Program-made: the position numbers and the translations under genes
Notes under the pieces: generated by a model
Database searches by the model: none
Told to the model about the DNA's origin: nothing
The model's input: the letters and a program-made list of their open reading frames with translations, nothing else
In this document: positions 22,046 through 33,402 of the stretch, piece after piece
Numbering within the stretch: position 1 is the stretch's first letter
Layout: each line of letters starts with the position of its first letter
Origin: Equus caballus
Taxonomy: Eukaryota > Chordata > Mammalia > Perissodactyla > Equidae
Assembly: GCF_041296265.1 (NCBI RefSeq)
Contig: NC_091687.1
Span: 101,336,001 to 101,400,000 of the forward strand
DNA: 64,000 nucleotides
Direction: 5' to 3'

Positions 22046-23025
22046 TCATATCGTCAGCCTTTTGGGTTTCTACTGCTGGACACTGTATTTGTTTCTTCAC
22101 CCATTTTTCCTTTGAGTGTTCTGCCATTTCCTTGTTGCTGTGTATATTATAGATATTAATCCTTTTCTGTTATAGGCACTGCAAATACATAGCTCCAAGC
22201 TGTCATCTCTTTGTTAACTTTATTCATGGAACCCTTTGTTGAACAGAAAATCTTTATTTTTATATAGTCTAATTCTCATTTTTGTCCTATGTTTTATGCT
22301 TATGAAGTTTTGTTTTTCTAAAAAAAATTTCCTGCATCTGGGTCATGAAATATTCTATTTTTATATTTAATTAAGTTGTCTACTTTTACCTTTCACAGTT
22401 ATTTCTTTATCCGACATTCACTTTTGCATATGTTGTTAAATATGGATCTAGTGTCACTTTTTTTTCCACATTGTGGTCTGTTTATTAAACAGTCTATTCT
22501 TTACTCATTCATTTGTAGTAAATGTCATGCACATTAAGTTTACCTGTGTATAGCTCTGTCTTTGAACTCTCTTCTTTTCCATCTGTCCATTGTTTGCTCC
22601 TGCACCATGCAATTCTGTGATCCTAGTTTTACAAGTCATTCTGGTTTGTACTAAGTCTCCATCTGTCACATGCAGTGTATGCAACAAGATGGGCAAACCC
22701 ATCTTTCCTTTCAAAGTTATTAAATAGATTTTAGTATAAATAGTCAGCTAGTCTATTTATATTTATTTACTTTATTTATAGTTAGTCTGTAAATAGTCAG
22801 GTATTTAGAGAGTAATTTATTCCATATAAATTTATCAGTAATTTTATTAAGTTCCCCAAAAAGTTCACCTGAAATTGTCATTAGATTTGCATTGAATTTG
22901 TAGATTCATTTTGAAACACTGACATCTTTATAATACTAAATTGTCTCATCCAAAGCATGAAATGCTTTTGTAGTTATTCAGATAATCTTTAATGTCCTAT
23001 TTAGAGTTTTCACATTGTCTTCATA
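22046..23025 (-). repeat. Old L1 fragments, inverted
   Basis: Inverted old-L1 sequence runs from 'ctttttgggtttctactgctgg...agatattaatccttttctgttata...ctttgttgaacagaaaatctttatttttatatagtc' to 'attgtcattagatttgcattgaatttgtagattcattttg...gacatctttataatactaaattgtc'. The last is a reliable antisense ORF2 signature. The middle (about 22500-22850) is unassigned. Confidence 0.65.
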
Positions 23026-23027
23026 TT

Positions 23028-23245
23028 TGTTTTAACAAGTATTTGTTAAATACCTAAGACAGGCCAGACACTCTTCTATGTGTTGTGGATACAACAGCGA
23101 AAAGCAAACAGAAATCTCTGCCTTCATGAAGATTACATTCCATGTAAGGGAAATAGGCAATAAATAAAAGAAATAAGTAGAATATATACATATATATAGT
23201 ATGTGAGATGGTGTTAATTGCTATGGAGAAAAATAAAATGGGAAA
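23028..23245. repeat. Old mammal-wide repeat interrupting L1
   Basis: The segment 'aagtatttgttaaatacctaagacaggccagacactcttctatgtgttgtggatacaacagcg...gccttcatgaagattacattcc...gtgttaattgctatggagaaaaataaaatggg' is a common ancient mammalian interspersed sequence. I cannot name its family with certainty. L1 ORF2-like sequence lies on both sides. Confidence 0.6.
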
Positions 23246-23655
23246 AGTAGATAAAGAATATTGGGAGGTCTAAAAGTTTTGGCAGAGAGCTCCATAGAGT
23301 TTATGTATGCTCTCTGTTAAGAAACTCCTAAATACTTTATAATTTGTGTTGCCATTACAAATAGTGTTTTATTTTATTTTTCTAGTTGGTTATTGCTGGT
23401 GTACAGAAATGCTATTGATTTCTGTAAGATGATCTGGTATCTGCTTCTTTCTTATTAAATGTAATAGATTGTTGAAAAAGTTTTCCTTGATATATAATCA
23501 TATCATCTGTAAATAGTGATAGTTTTTCTTATAATCTTTGTACATCTTAATCTATTTTCTTTTCTTATATCATAGGCCAGGACTTCTAGGGTCATGTCAA
23601 ACAGCTGCTATGATAGCAGGTATCCGTTCTTGTTCCTCATCCAAAGGAAAACATC
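23246..23655 (-). repeat. L1 ORF2 fragment, inverted
   Basis: Continuation of antisense L1 ORF2: 'ttctagttggttattgctggtgtacagaaatgctattgatt', 'catcatctgtaaatagtgatag' type sequence and 'aggccaggacttctagggtcatgtcaaacagc'. Confidence 0.7.
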
Positions 23656-23744
23656 TACAGATACTCCAGTGAGTAGGATGTTTACTGTGACTTTAGGGCA
23701 TTTAACCTTTACTAAGTTCAGTTTTTGTGAAAGTAGTGTAATAA

Positions 23745-23980
23745 AATGAGAGAGTGCCTGCCCCAGTATGTTTCAAAGCATATTACAAAGTAACTACCAT
23801 TAAAACTGTGGTATTGTTGTAAAAAAGACATGCACCAATGAATCAAACTGGAATCCCAAAGAAACTTCTATATATGGGAATTTAGTGTATCATAAATGTA
23901 TAATTCCAAATCAATTTAGGAAAATATGTACTAATAAATAAGGGATGTTGGGACAAATGGCTATACTAACAGGAAAAAGA
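23745..23980 (+). repeat. L1 ORF2 fragment, sense
   Basis: The segment 'tttcaaagcatattacaaagtaactaccattaaaactgtggtattgttgtaaaaaagac...accaatgaatcaaactggaatccc' is a typical sense L1 ORF2 segment. Confidence 0.7.
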
Positions 23981-25657
23981 ATTGTCATCTTTCCTATTTT
24001 ATGCCATAGAAAATTAATTCGTAATATCTAAAAGTGAGGAAGTGCATTTTACAAATAAGTTTATGTCCATTCCCTGCTAAAATCATACTAAATAATAGTA
24101 AAAGGATAAGAATCAAGATAATAAATTCACAAAGTAAAGAGGGCAATAAATAAGAAAAAAGTATTTTATGAGAGGTGCCGATAACATTTTGGAAGCTAGA
24201 AAGCAACTTGTTTTTCTCTTCTCTTGTCTAGGCACTGGCATAAAGGGTAAAGTCCAGAGCTCACTCAGGCTCTATTCCACTTCCCCTTCCAACCCCAGTG
24301 CACACGTGGATAGCTTGTTTATTGTAGTTAGAAAGTGGGTCTCAGACCATTGGCTGGGAGAAGATGCTGTTGCCACCAGTTCCCAGAATAAACCAGGGAG
24401 AAAAAAAATCACAAGCCCTTTCCTGGGACAATGCCAGGTGGCTGAGCAGAGGATGAGAGCAGCCTGGTCACTCTCACATGGACAATCTCCCACTCTTGGG
24501 GAGGAGAAGGAGGAGTCCGCTGGGCCTCTACAAGTCTCACTGCACGATGCTCACCATCCTCACTAGAGTTTTTTCGCACAGGATGGCTATTCTTTCATGA
24601 AAGATTCTGACCAGGGTGTGGAAGGTTGTCTTCCTTAAAGTGAAGGGAAAGGCGAAAGTTCTAAGAAAGTTACGGAATGTGGTGGTAGAATTCTAAACCT
24701 GGAGAGCAGCCCAGCAAAGCAGCGTCTCTCTGGGGACTGGCAAAAAGGTCTCCCTGGCCTTGCTCAGATCAGACGAGTACCGCAGAGCATCCGCTGGTTC
24801 CCTGAGGTGCCTGGCCCTGGCGCTTTCGCTCAAAGGAATGTGGAGATGGATGACTTGGAATGAGGAAGTTGAGATTTAATACTCACACTTGTAAAGAGGG
24901 ATAAAAATTCCCACCATCCAAAGGTGGTGTCACTGAAGACTCAGATGTACCTCCCTTGAGAAATGAAAGTTTGGGGAGCTCCTTCCCATGCTCCGGGGAC
25001 AAGGAATCCAACTTTCACTTGCAACGTTGAAATGTAGGTTAGGGTGCTAGATGCACAAGTGACCAGACAGAGGGGGAGGAAAAATAAAAGAAATCTAATA
25101 AACAAACGTAATTGGCCCCTTGAGATTCCATCACTAAAGTTAGAGACAGTTACCTGTTCCAATTGCACTTGCTTCAAATTCCACAGCTTTCCCAGCCCTG
25201 CCGTCTTTCCAAGGCTCAGGATGGCCTCCTCCACTCTGTAGAGGTGAGTTGTGCATTTTCAGTCTCTCTTCAACAGTTATTTAGCAATTATTAAACCAGG
25301 TCCCTGTAATTCATGGCCTCCTCCTATATTCTTCAAGATTAAGAGTATGGTGGCTTGATAGAGTTGTCCTTTAGTAGAAATTGGTCCCAAGGAAATATGA
25401 TCTGGTTAACAAAATTCGGAAGCCAGAACTTTCCAAGCATTTTAAGAGTTCTCCACCTATGATGGGCCTGAGTCTGCTAATGAGTCAGCCCCAGATTTGC
25501 AGTCTTGATCTCCGCTCTTCACGGACTCCTGGAAATAGGGGTGAGGTGCCAGGTCTGTGCTGATAAGCCTCCTCTTTGCTGATGCCAGTAGAAAGATGAC
25601 TCCCTCAGAGACTAGCTTTTCTTTCCATACAGAGTTGCTGTTTGGGAACAAGTCTTT
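23981..25657. other. Unassigned DNA, partly GC-richer
   Basis: No gene or named repeat. The stretch 24230-25250 is richer in G+C than its surroundings and holds short open frames on both strands, none resembling a protein I know. It could include a worn repeat I do not recognise. Confidence 0.4.
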
Positions 25658-25659
25658 GT

Positions 25660-25699
<40 letters not shown>

Positions 25700-25952
25700 T
25701 TGAGGAAGATTTGCCCTGCACTAATATCCATTGCCAATCCTCCTCTTTTTTTTTTTTTGCTTGAGGAAGGCTAGCCCCGAGCCAACATTGGTGCCAGTCT
25801 TCCTCTACTTTGTATGTGGAATGCCTCCACAGCACAGCCAGCAAGTGGTGTACGTCCACGCCTGGGATCTGGGCCCACAAGCTGGGCCTCTGAAGCACAG
25901 AGTGAGGAACTTTAACCACTCAGTCATGGGCTGGCCCAGGAAACAAGTCTTT
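25647..25952 (-). mobile_element. ERE-type SINE with (TG)n tail
   Basis: An inverted SINE (about 25698-25937) contains 'gaggaagatttgccctgcactaatatcc', a second internal 'gaggaaggctagccccgagccaacattgg' and the head 'cactcagtcatgggctggccc'. Matching 11-base duplications (aacaagtcttt) lie at 25647-25657 and 25942-25952. A (TG)n tract at 25658-25697 sits between the left duplication and the body, in place of a plain A-tail. Confidence 0.9.
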
Positions 25953-27590
25953 AAAGTGACATCCTTGTCTGAAATGCTTCCCATTTTTGGGGCTGGTCAG
26001 AAATATAATGTAGCTTCTCTAGGTCCCAACATCTAAATTCACATGACGAATAGGCTGCTTGGTTGGTGCATGTTTTTAAAGTAGTCTTACATTTTCAAGT
26101 TTATTTCCATTTGTGTATTGATTTAATAAATCATTGTTATTTTTATTATCGCTAGGTAACTTTGTATATATTCCTCTGGGAGAGGGATAATTTATTAAAC
26201 TATCTACTTTTTACAGATGTGACAACTGATGTGCTAGGATTTCGGGAGAATATATGCTTTGGCATAAAATAGCAATCCAATGGAAAGGGTCTTTGTAAAC
26301 GAAAATAAAGTGTTTGAGCAGCATAAAAATGATCCAAAGACACAGATCTGTTGGTAGTAATGATGAAGGCAGGTATTCAGCTGGAAATAAAAATTTCTGT
26401 GGGCTGCTCACTGAGGCTGGTTCTAGCTTGATGCTCATTCTCTAAGTCTCTGGGGCAAAGAAGGACAACAATCCGACAATGGCACAAAAGGCTAGGAAGG
26501 AGCTGAGCAGAGGGGAGAGAGACCCGTGCCCACAGGAGGCAGACTGACCCGGGAGCCCTCACTTATTCTCCAGCTCAAATCTGTGCCATCTCCCCCCACT
26601 TCCTCCCTGATCTCTAACCCTTTTACTCGGTCATTTTTTCTTCATTCCATACCTATCTCCTCTCAAAACTATTGTAAAGGCTCAGAGTAGACAGTGTGGG
26701 TTTATGGTCATCTTCACTGTGCTTTGGCAATGCAGAGATGATTCTGGGGCAGTATTTGCTCTTCTTTACAAAGCGGATTATGACAAAGTGGCTGAAGAAC
26801 AGAAATTTCACTTGCGTAGAAGTAATTTAGTGCTGGCAAATATAGGCACCTTAGCTAAGTGTTTTGAGTCTTCTACGTTTTGGTGGGAAATTTTCAGTAA
26901 TATAACTGAAGAAAAATTTGTCCTGAAGATTTGTGTATATGTGTGTGTGTGTGGGAGTGGGCTGGGGGGTGAGAAAGATCTCACTATTCAGATTTTCTGA
27001 GGATCCATCAGTTTCCCTGGTAAATCTGTTTGATCAGGGCTTCCATCATCATAGAACCAAATTCTAGAAACTCTTACTTCAAGGAAGGACTAAATATAAC
27101 ACTCTGGGACCAAATACCAAGATAAATAAAATATTGGAAGCCCTGGTGTGCAAAATATTAGATAACTAGCAATATGTAAATTGAGTAAATGTCAAGAAAA
27201 TGGCCTCTATAAATGTTTATTGCAATTTTCTTTTTTCTCATTTTCATTGTTTCACTTCTTCCTCATTTGGTTTCTTTTTTATTTCCCTTGCTTCTTCATT
27301 GTACTCTTTTTTTCTTGGATTTCCTTTCTGGTTTACTTTTTCCTTTCTGACTATTAATTCTCCAACTTTTGACTTTTTTCATAGGTAGATTATTGGTAAG
27401 TTCTCTCATTTGTTTATTCTTATTTACATCTCAGTATCCTCTCCTCTTCTCCCATTTATCCATTTTGCATAGATTTTTCTTTCAAATGTTTGTCTACCTT
27501 TTATTTATTTAAATTTTGGCTAGTTTTGTTTTTTCTTTTGAGAAACACATTTAATGAATACATATAACCAATCTGTGAAGATTGTTTTTT
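25953..27590. other. Unassigned DNA
   Basis: No gene. Contains a short (TG)n at about 26935-26952 and T-rich sequence at 27200-27540 (for example 'ttttttcataggtagattattgg') without clear repeat identity. Confidence 0.4.
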
Positions 27591-27690
27591 AGATTTGTGA
27601 GATGAAATTCACATCACATAAAATTAACCATTTTATAGTGTACAATTCAGGGACATTTAGTATATTCACAGAGCTCTTGTGGTTTTACGA
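27591..27690 (-). repeat. L1 3'-UTR scrap, inverted
   Basis: The segment 'gagatgaaattcacatcacataaaattaaccattttatagtgtacaattcagggacatttagtatattcacag' matches the well-known inverted L1 3' segment. Confidence 0.7.
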
Positions 27691-28674
27691 TTGTGAGTGT
27701 ACAGCTAAGCAGGCATGAAAAGAAGTTTGTGAACAACTGGGGCATGAGTGAGCGTGTTTGCGTGGGGGACCCAAGGGGACACTGTGGAAAGCAGTCCTAT
27801 GACTGTGGGAAGGACTGGCTCTCTTCCCCACCTGTGTGATGATTTCAGCCTAACTACACGGCCACTCAACATTTTACCATCTCCCTTGGTGTGACTGCCA
27901 AGTGACCTGGAAACATAGCCCTCTTTTTACGTTAGTGTGACAGTAACTATTTACACAAACAGTGGGGGACATGTTGGCACTATGTATAAGCACTCACCAC
28001 TACAGAGAAGAGATTCAAGTCCCCCATGGGAGACAGCTCAGCAGGGACAAATCTTCCCAACAAAGTAAGAGTCTCCATCCAGGATCCTTCATCATCCCTC
28101 ACCTTTTACTTGTTAGGGATGGTCTTTTGGCTAGGCAAAACTATCCCCAGGTTCAAATCTTCTTTTGAAAGCTGATTTTTAAAAATAAGCACTTCATTTA
28201 TTTGTTTCTGATATTAGATTATTTTGTTTCCTTGTTGTGCATAAACAGAGCCCTTCATTTTTCCTTAGAGGAAGAAGAAAGGACTTCCTGCCACAGATCC
28301 ACTCTAGGCTGTTGTGCTCATCACCATATCAGACAAAGTGGAAGCGTGGTCACCTTTGCCAGTTTATAGAAGAGGCCAGTCAATTACATCCTGCAAGAAG
28401 AGAGTCTCCAAACGGGGGAGGTAGGCTGTTTCTCCTCCTTGTCATGTTGCTGATGTGGCCTGAAGGCCAGACTTCAGCTTCACAAGGTGAGTGGGAGGGA
28501 CCTGTTCTGGTCCACCACCATTCTGGAGTGACTGGGATCCAAAGTAGGAATCAATTATTCCTTTTGACAGGTCTCCTGATGTTTATGTTTGGTGACTCCA
28601 TAGCCTTTGAACAATGACTATCACTGTGCTGTACACAGGGTCATGCTACGTACAGGAGTAGAGTACTGGATGTG
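27691..28674. other. Unassigned DNA with an exon-like segment
   Basis: No gene identified. An open segment at 28269-28486 is bounded by a good splice acceptor (AG at 28267-28268) and a strong donor (AAG|GTGAGT at 28484-28492) and encodes a leader-like hydrophobic run (RLFLLLVMLLMW). No protein family is recognised, so it is not called as a gene. Confidence 0.35.
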
Positions 28675-28905
28675 CCCAGGTCATCAGGTAGTCCTGACTC
28701 CACCACTATCTAATCTCTTCACCTCTTTTTTCCACCTGCAAAACAGAATTAGCCAAAGTCCAGAGTGTTGTTGTGAAGATACACTATATTATATTATATT
28801 ACATCACATTACATTACATTACATTATAATATGTTATAGAAATAGATATATGAAGTATTTAGTATAATGCCTGGTACAGAGTAAGGTTCAGCAAATGAAG
28901 TCTTA
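28675..28905 (+). repeat. MIR remnant split by an ATTAC microsatellite
   Basis: Left part 'cctgactccaccactatctaatctcttcacctcttttttccacctgcaaaacagaatt' and right part 'gaagtatttagtataatgcctggtacagagtaaggttcagcaaatg' are MIR. Between them, at about 28780-28835, is an expanded A/T-rich pentanucleotide tract of (ATTAT)n and (ATTAC)n units. Confidence 0.65.
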
Positions 28906-29788
28906 GTTCCTATCAACTGGATACTAAAATGAGTGCACTTATGGTTTTTAATTCTCTTAGTGTTCTTCCCACCCTGGGGAAGTTTTGCACGCTGGCTAGG
29001 CAGGAGTGTTTCAGGAGCTTGTTTGTTTTCTTCCCACCATCTGCCACCAGAATGAGAGGCAAGATGGAAGAGATTTCCTAAAACTGAATCTGACCATTCA
29101 CTGATTCACAGGGCCATTGACTTGGGTAAGTTATTTGAAAGAAATTTTACAAAGAAACAGATTTTACTTTGACTTGAACACATCACTTTTTAAAAACATC
29201 AAATATATTTTATTTGAAAATCACAAAATCACTTACACAAGTAATGTGCCACTTGAAAATACACTTGCCTGACTACATTACTGAGCAAAAACAACATGGC
29301 TTTAAGGACAAAAGCCCTCCTTTTGGATATGTTTTTGGAGATAGGTAGGAAAATACTAGATGTTTTGTTGTTGTTTGTTTTATTTTTTAGAACTGGTCTT
29401 TCTTTAAGTCCTGGTTATAGACGTGTAAACAATGTAAATGAATCTGCCATTATGCATCACTTCACATCCATGCCACCCGTGTGCACACACACACCTGCGG
29501 ATACACCTTGATGAGCGCCGCATCACAGGTACAGCTACACCCCTGGCAGACAGGACTGAAAGAGGGTTATTTCGAATAAATCCTACACAGAATGTGGGGC
29601 AAATCACTGGTATTCCTTTAAAGAGCAGGTCACAATAGAAATACTTCTTGGAAACAATTCATCCCACTTTGGTAAGTTTTATTAAATGTGATTTACATAG
29701 TTGGTTAGTTTATTTGATTAAATCCTAACACAAAGCAATAAGCACAAAATACCTATTCCTTCATCATCTAGATTTTAAGCAATTCTTG

Positions 29789-29789
<1 letters not shown>
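28906..29789. other. Unassigned DNA
   Basis: No gene or named repeat recognised, only short open frames without coding character. Confidence 0.4.

Positions 29790-29842
<53 letters not shown>
29790..29842. repeat. (AT)n microsatellite
   Basis: An uninterrupted AT dinucleotide tract of about 53 bases, likely length-polymorphic. Confidence 0.95.
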
Positions 29843-29845
<3 letters not shown>

Positions 29846-31970
29846 AGAAGGAGAAAATAAAGGAAGGGAAGAAGCAAACACTTCCATGTGGAGAAAACAG
29901 ATCAAATGTTTAGATTTAAAATAGCATCCCTAGAGAGAATAGTTATAATGAATTTTCCAGAAAACTTCCCTGCCTAGAAAAATGACCCTAATGACCCCTC
30001 AATGCAAATATCTGGAAACTACGAGTGTAGGAAGCCATATGTGGGAACAAAGCAGTTGGATGCGGAAGGATGGATGCTGCATTTAAGCTGTATTTTGCAG
30101 TGTGGTCTCTTTAGATTTTGGTGAATCTCTGAAAATGTTGGTGTGTCAGAAGTACATTCACGTAGGTAAATGGAAGCACTGTAAACATTACCAATCCATA
30201 TTTTTATCAGGGTTTTCAAGACGAGGAAGTTTTCCAACCAGCATAAAGACAATATTTTTTATTCCAATATCAAACGTGGCAGAACAAAAAGAAATTAATG
30301 TACAAATACCTATAATGCAAAAGAAAATAACAAGGAAGGGAATACAAAAGACTGAAGACTGTGCTGTTGATTTTTAGTCATAAGGCTAAACAACCTGCTA
30401 ATTTTGAACATTTGGAAAAATATCATTCTTGGTTATAAACTAACTCTTTGTGACGAAGATTTTGAATCCTTCTCTTTTCACACAGTGAAAAATCTTACAT
30501 TTCTAGGCATTGTGTATTTTTTTTTCCAATCTTGTCACTGGGTATCTTATTATAATTTCCGTGTGGGTGAGTTAGAGTTTCCAGGGGAGGCCTTGAATTG
30601 GATATCTGACATTGTTTGATCATTTCCACTAATTTCTATGTGACACTCAATTTCTGAAAGCTCTGTTTTTAATAAATTCCTTGGCATTTTGGCCTTATTC
30701 AAAGCAATACTAAATCCTGGATATTTTATGAGTAACTGTCTGAATATTGCTATCTTTAAGATAACGAGCTATAGTCTGAAGTCCCCCAACTGGCTGTGTT
30801 ATAAGCGTTGCGGTCTCTAAGAATCATTCTAAAAGTTCTTAGGCTGACATGGGAAGCTTTCGATAAATGCAGCTGTAGTCTGTTGTTCATCTATGGTTAT
30901 AATATGAACAGTGTAGAAGCCATTGGAATAATGATCTTTCATGTACTGTTACAGGATTGTCTCTAAGACTTCAGGATCTCACCTGTGTATTTCAGTTATG
31001 GATCATTTCTTTTTTCCTTCTGTAAGTGAACAAATAGAAAAGAAACTTTGTTTTGAGGTTAAGAAACTACTACTGCCTATGTCATCATATTCTATAATTA
31101 AGACTTGATCTTCTATTCTTCTACCTTCACTGGCGAGGACTGATCAATGTTGTACTAGGAAATAAATGAGCTGTCCCTCCCTTGAAAAAATATTGTTATT
31201 AAATAATAACTTGACATGATGAACCACTTCATTAAATTCCCCTTGGGGGGCATAAGAGATGAGTTTTAGCAGCTCTGTCTACCTTCTCTTCATGAAACAT
31301 CTGATTCTTGAAGTCTCTCTTGGGTTGATCTCACTCAACGGGGCCACTGTTGTGAGAGGTGGAGGGGAAGCCTCCCACTCGACACTCTCAAAGTACAAAG
31401 GCAAGTTACAGAAAAGGAATTCCAAATCACTTAGAATAAAAAGTATAAGAATATTATTTACAATATTCAGAGTTTCACGGATACATTCCACTGAGGAGGA
31501 GTGAGGCTGAGGTATCTAGGGAGGAAATCCAGTAAACCAAAAGAGGGTAAATGGTACAGAACATCATTCAGAATTCAGACAAATATCTTTCACATGGTGC
31601 AAAAACTTTCTCCAGAAAGACAGGAATTAACTCCTCTAATAACTACTAAGTTGAGTAGGATGTTAAGTCTAAATACTTCATTAATCTCCTTCCCTCATTT
31701 AAGAGCTGATGTTTGGGAGAAGGAATTATGTTCCAATACATTGAATTCCAAGAATGTAGCTTCTTTTCTCCTTGATTTCCAGCTGCACATCCGGGTCTCA
31801 CTGTGTTTTCATCTATGGATATGTTCAAGCAGAGTTTTGGCTGATGATTTGGCTGAGGTGCTCTAGGAGAACTTTAAGCTCAGATGGATAGGTTCTCTAT
31901 ATGGTCCAAAAGCCACCCTTCCAATCCCGAGTTTACATAATTTGTTATTTGACATCTTTAGTTTGCTCCT
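29843..31970. other. Upstream flank of OR copy 2, unassigned
   Basis: No gene or named repeat recognised across 2.1 kb. The 5' non-coding exon and promoter of the next OR may lie here. Short open frames (31259-31866) have no recognisable products. Confidence 0.45.
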
Positions 31971-31971
31971 C

Positions 31972-31973
31972 AG
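31972..31973 (+). other. Probable 3' splice site, second OR2Q1-like gene
   Basis: The sequence 'tagtttgctcctcag' ends with AG here, leaving six bases (aaactc) before the ATG at 31980, the same layout as copy 1. Confidence 0.6.
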
Positions 31974-31979
31974 AAACTC

Positions 31980-32921
31980 ATGGGCCAGGAAAACAAAAGC
32001 CAGATATGGGTGAGAGAGTTCATTCTGCTGGGGCTGTCCAGTGATTGGGTGACTCAGGTCTCTCTCTCTGTCCTGATCCTGGCCATGTACGTGGTGACTA
32101 CTGTGGGAAATGTCCTCATTCTTGCCCTGATCAGACTGGACAGCAGGCTTCATACCCCCATGTACTTCTTCCTTAGTGTTTTATCCTTTGTGGACCTTTG
32201 CTATTCAAACAGCTTTGCCCCACAAATGCTGGCCCACTTTCTCTCAGCTCAGAAGTCCATCCCATTCCACAGTTGTGTGCTCCAGCTCTACGTGTCCCTG
32301 GCATTGGGTGGGTCTGAGTTCTTCTTGCTGGGAGCCATGGCCTATGACCGCTATGTGGCAGTATGCCACCCACTTCACTACATAGTCATCATGCATGGAG
32401 GGCTGTGCCTGGGGCTGGCTGCCGGCTGCTTGGTGGCTGGTTTCATGAATTCACTGATGGAAACAATCATCACCTTCCGGCTTCCTCTGTGTCACAATGT
32501 TATCAATCACTTTGCCTGTGAAATCCTAGCAGTGCTACAGCTAGCCTGTGTGGACATCTCCTTCAACAAGATCATGGTGGCCATCTCAGGATTTCTGCTG
32601 ATCATGCTTCCCTGTTCTCTGGTCCTATTCTCCTATGGTCGTATAGTTGCTGCCATTCTGCGCATTCGTTCTTCTCAGGGACGCCGCAAAGCATTTGGGA
32701 CTTGTGCCTCCCACCTCACTGTGGTTTGCATGTGCTTTGGCGCAGCCATCTTCACCTACCTGAGGCCACAGTCAGCCTCCTCAATGGAAGAAGAGAAGAT
32801 GGTTGCTCTATTCTATGCGGTGGTGGCACCTATGTTGAATCCCTTGATCTATAGCTTGAGGAATAAGGAAGTTATGGCTGCTCTCCAGAAAGTTTCGGAG
32901 AAATTCAGAGATAAACGGTAA
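31980..32921 (+). CDS. Olfactory receptor, OR2 family, probable OR2Q1-like (copy 2)
   Basis: Intact 313-residue class II odorant receptor, tandem paralogue of the gene at 16971 (two extra residues near the N-terminus: SQIWVRE against TLMSE). Visible marks: glycosylation site N5-K-S; Cys99 and loop cysteines Cys171, Cys180 and Cys190; LHTPMY with the standard His; MAYDRY at 120-125; RRKAFGTCASHL at 235-246; PMLNPLIY at 284-291. In the central block the two paralogues share long runs such as MHGGLCLGLAAGCLVAGF and are nearly identical at synonymous sites as well. The first 110 and last 65 residues differ far more. ECL2 and TM5 of the two receptors are therefore almost the same, while TM1-TM3 and TM6-TM7 differ, so ligand range may differ through the latter. 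The OR2Q1 assignment is by position and resemblance only. The ATG lies six bases after the splice acceptor. Confidence 0.9.
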   Translation: MGQENKSQIWVREFILLGLSSDWVTQVSLSVLILAMYVVTTVGNVLILALIRLDSRLHTPMYFFLSVLSFVDLCYSNSFAPQMLAHFLSAQKSIPFHSCVLQLYVSLALGGSEFFLLGAMAYDRYVAVCHPLHYIVIMHGGLCLGLAAGCLVAGFMNSLMETIITFRLPLCHNVINHFACEILAVLQLACVDISFNKIMVAISGFLLIMLPCSLVLFSYGRIVAAILRIRSSQGRRKAFGTCASHLTVVCMCFGAAIFTYLRPQSASSMEEEKMVALFYAVVAPMLNPLIYSLRNKEVMAALQKVSEKFRDKR

Positions 32922-33402
32922 AGACTGTAAGAACTTCTTGCTATCTAAGATCAACACCAAAAAGGAGATCAGATAAGTATAGATGGGACTTCCACACTCA
33001 CACTAAAGAAGACTATTATGGTCAGATCCTTGCATTTGAATAACGTTTTCCTCCACACGATTGATGAATTTCCTTATGTAGGCCCATACCTGATAACTTA
33101 CGTGTCAGTTGTCTGTGAGAGGGCCTCTTCTTTGATCATCATCTCTCAGTTATCCAGTGGTGTTTAGACTTCATCTGCCCATTTTTAATTTTATTAGCCT
33201 GTTCAATGTATAAAGGAATGACCCCGAGCTTCATCAAGCAGACCTGGTTTGTGGAATGAATAGATAGATGAATTCCAGTGATTAGGTCTACTTTTACCTT
33301 GTGGAACTGAATGGAGAATGTCTGTTCCTATTGCTACACAGCAATACTCCAGTTATTTGTGGAACAATCTCATTTCCTCCAGGATAATCAGAAATGGTTT
33401 CT
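32922..33402. other. 3' flank of OR copy 2
   Basis: No gene seen. Weakly similar to the start of the flank after copy 1, then unassigned. No AATAAA was noted close to the stop codon. Confidence 0.4.

Noticed and set aside
24230-25250. GC-richer patch considered as a possible gene or CpG island
   Set aside because: CpG is sparse, open frames are short on both strands and no protein similarity was recognised.
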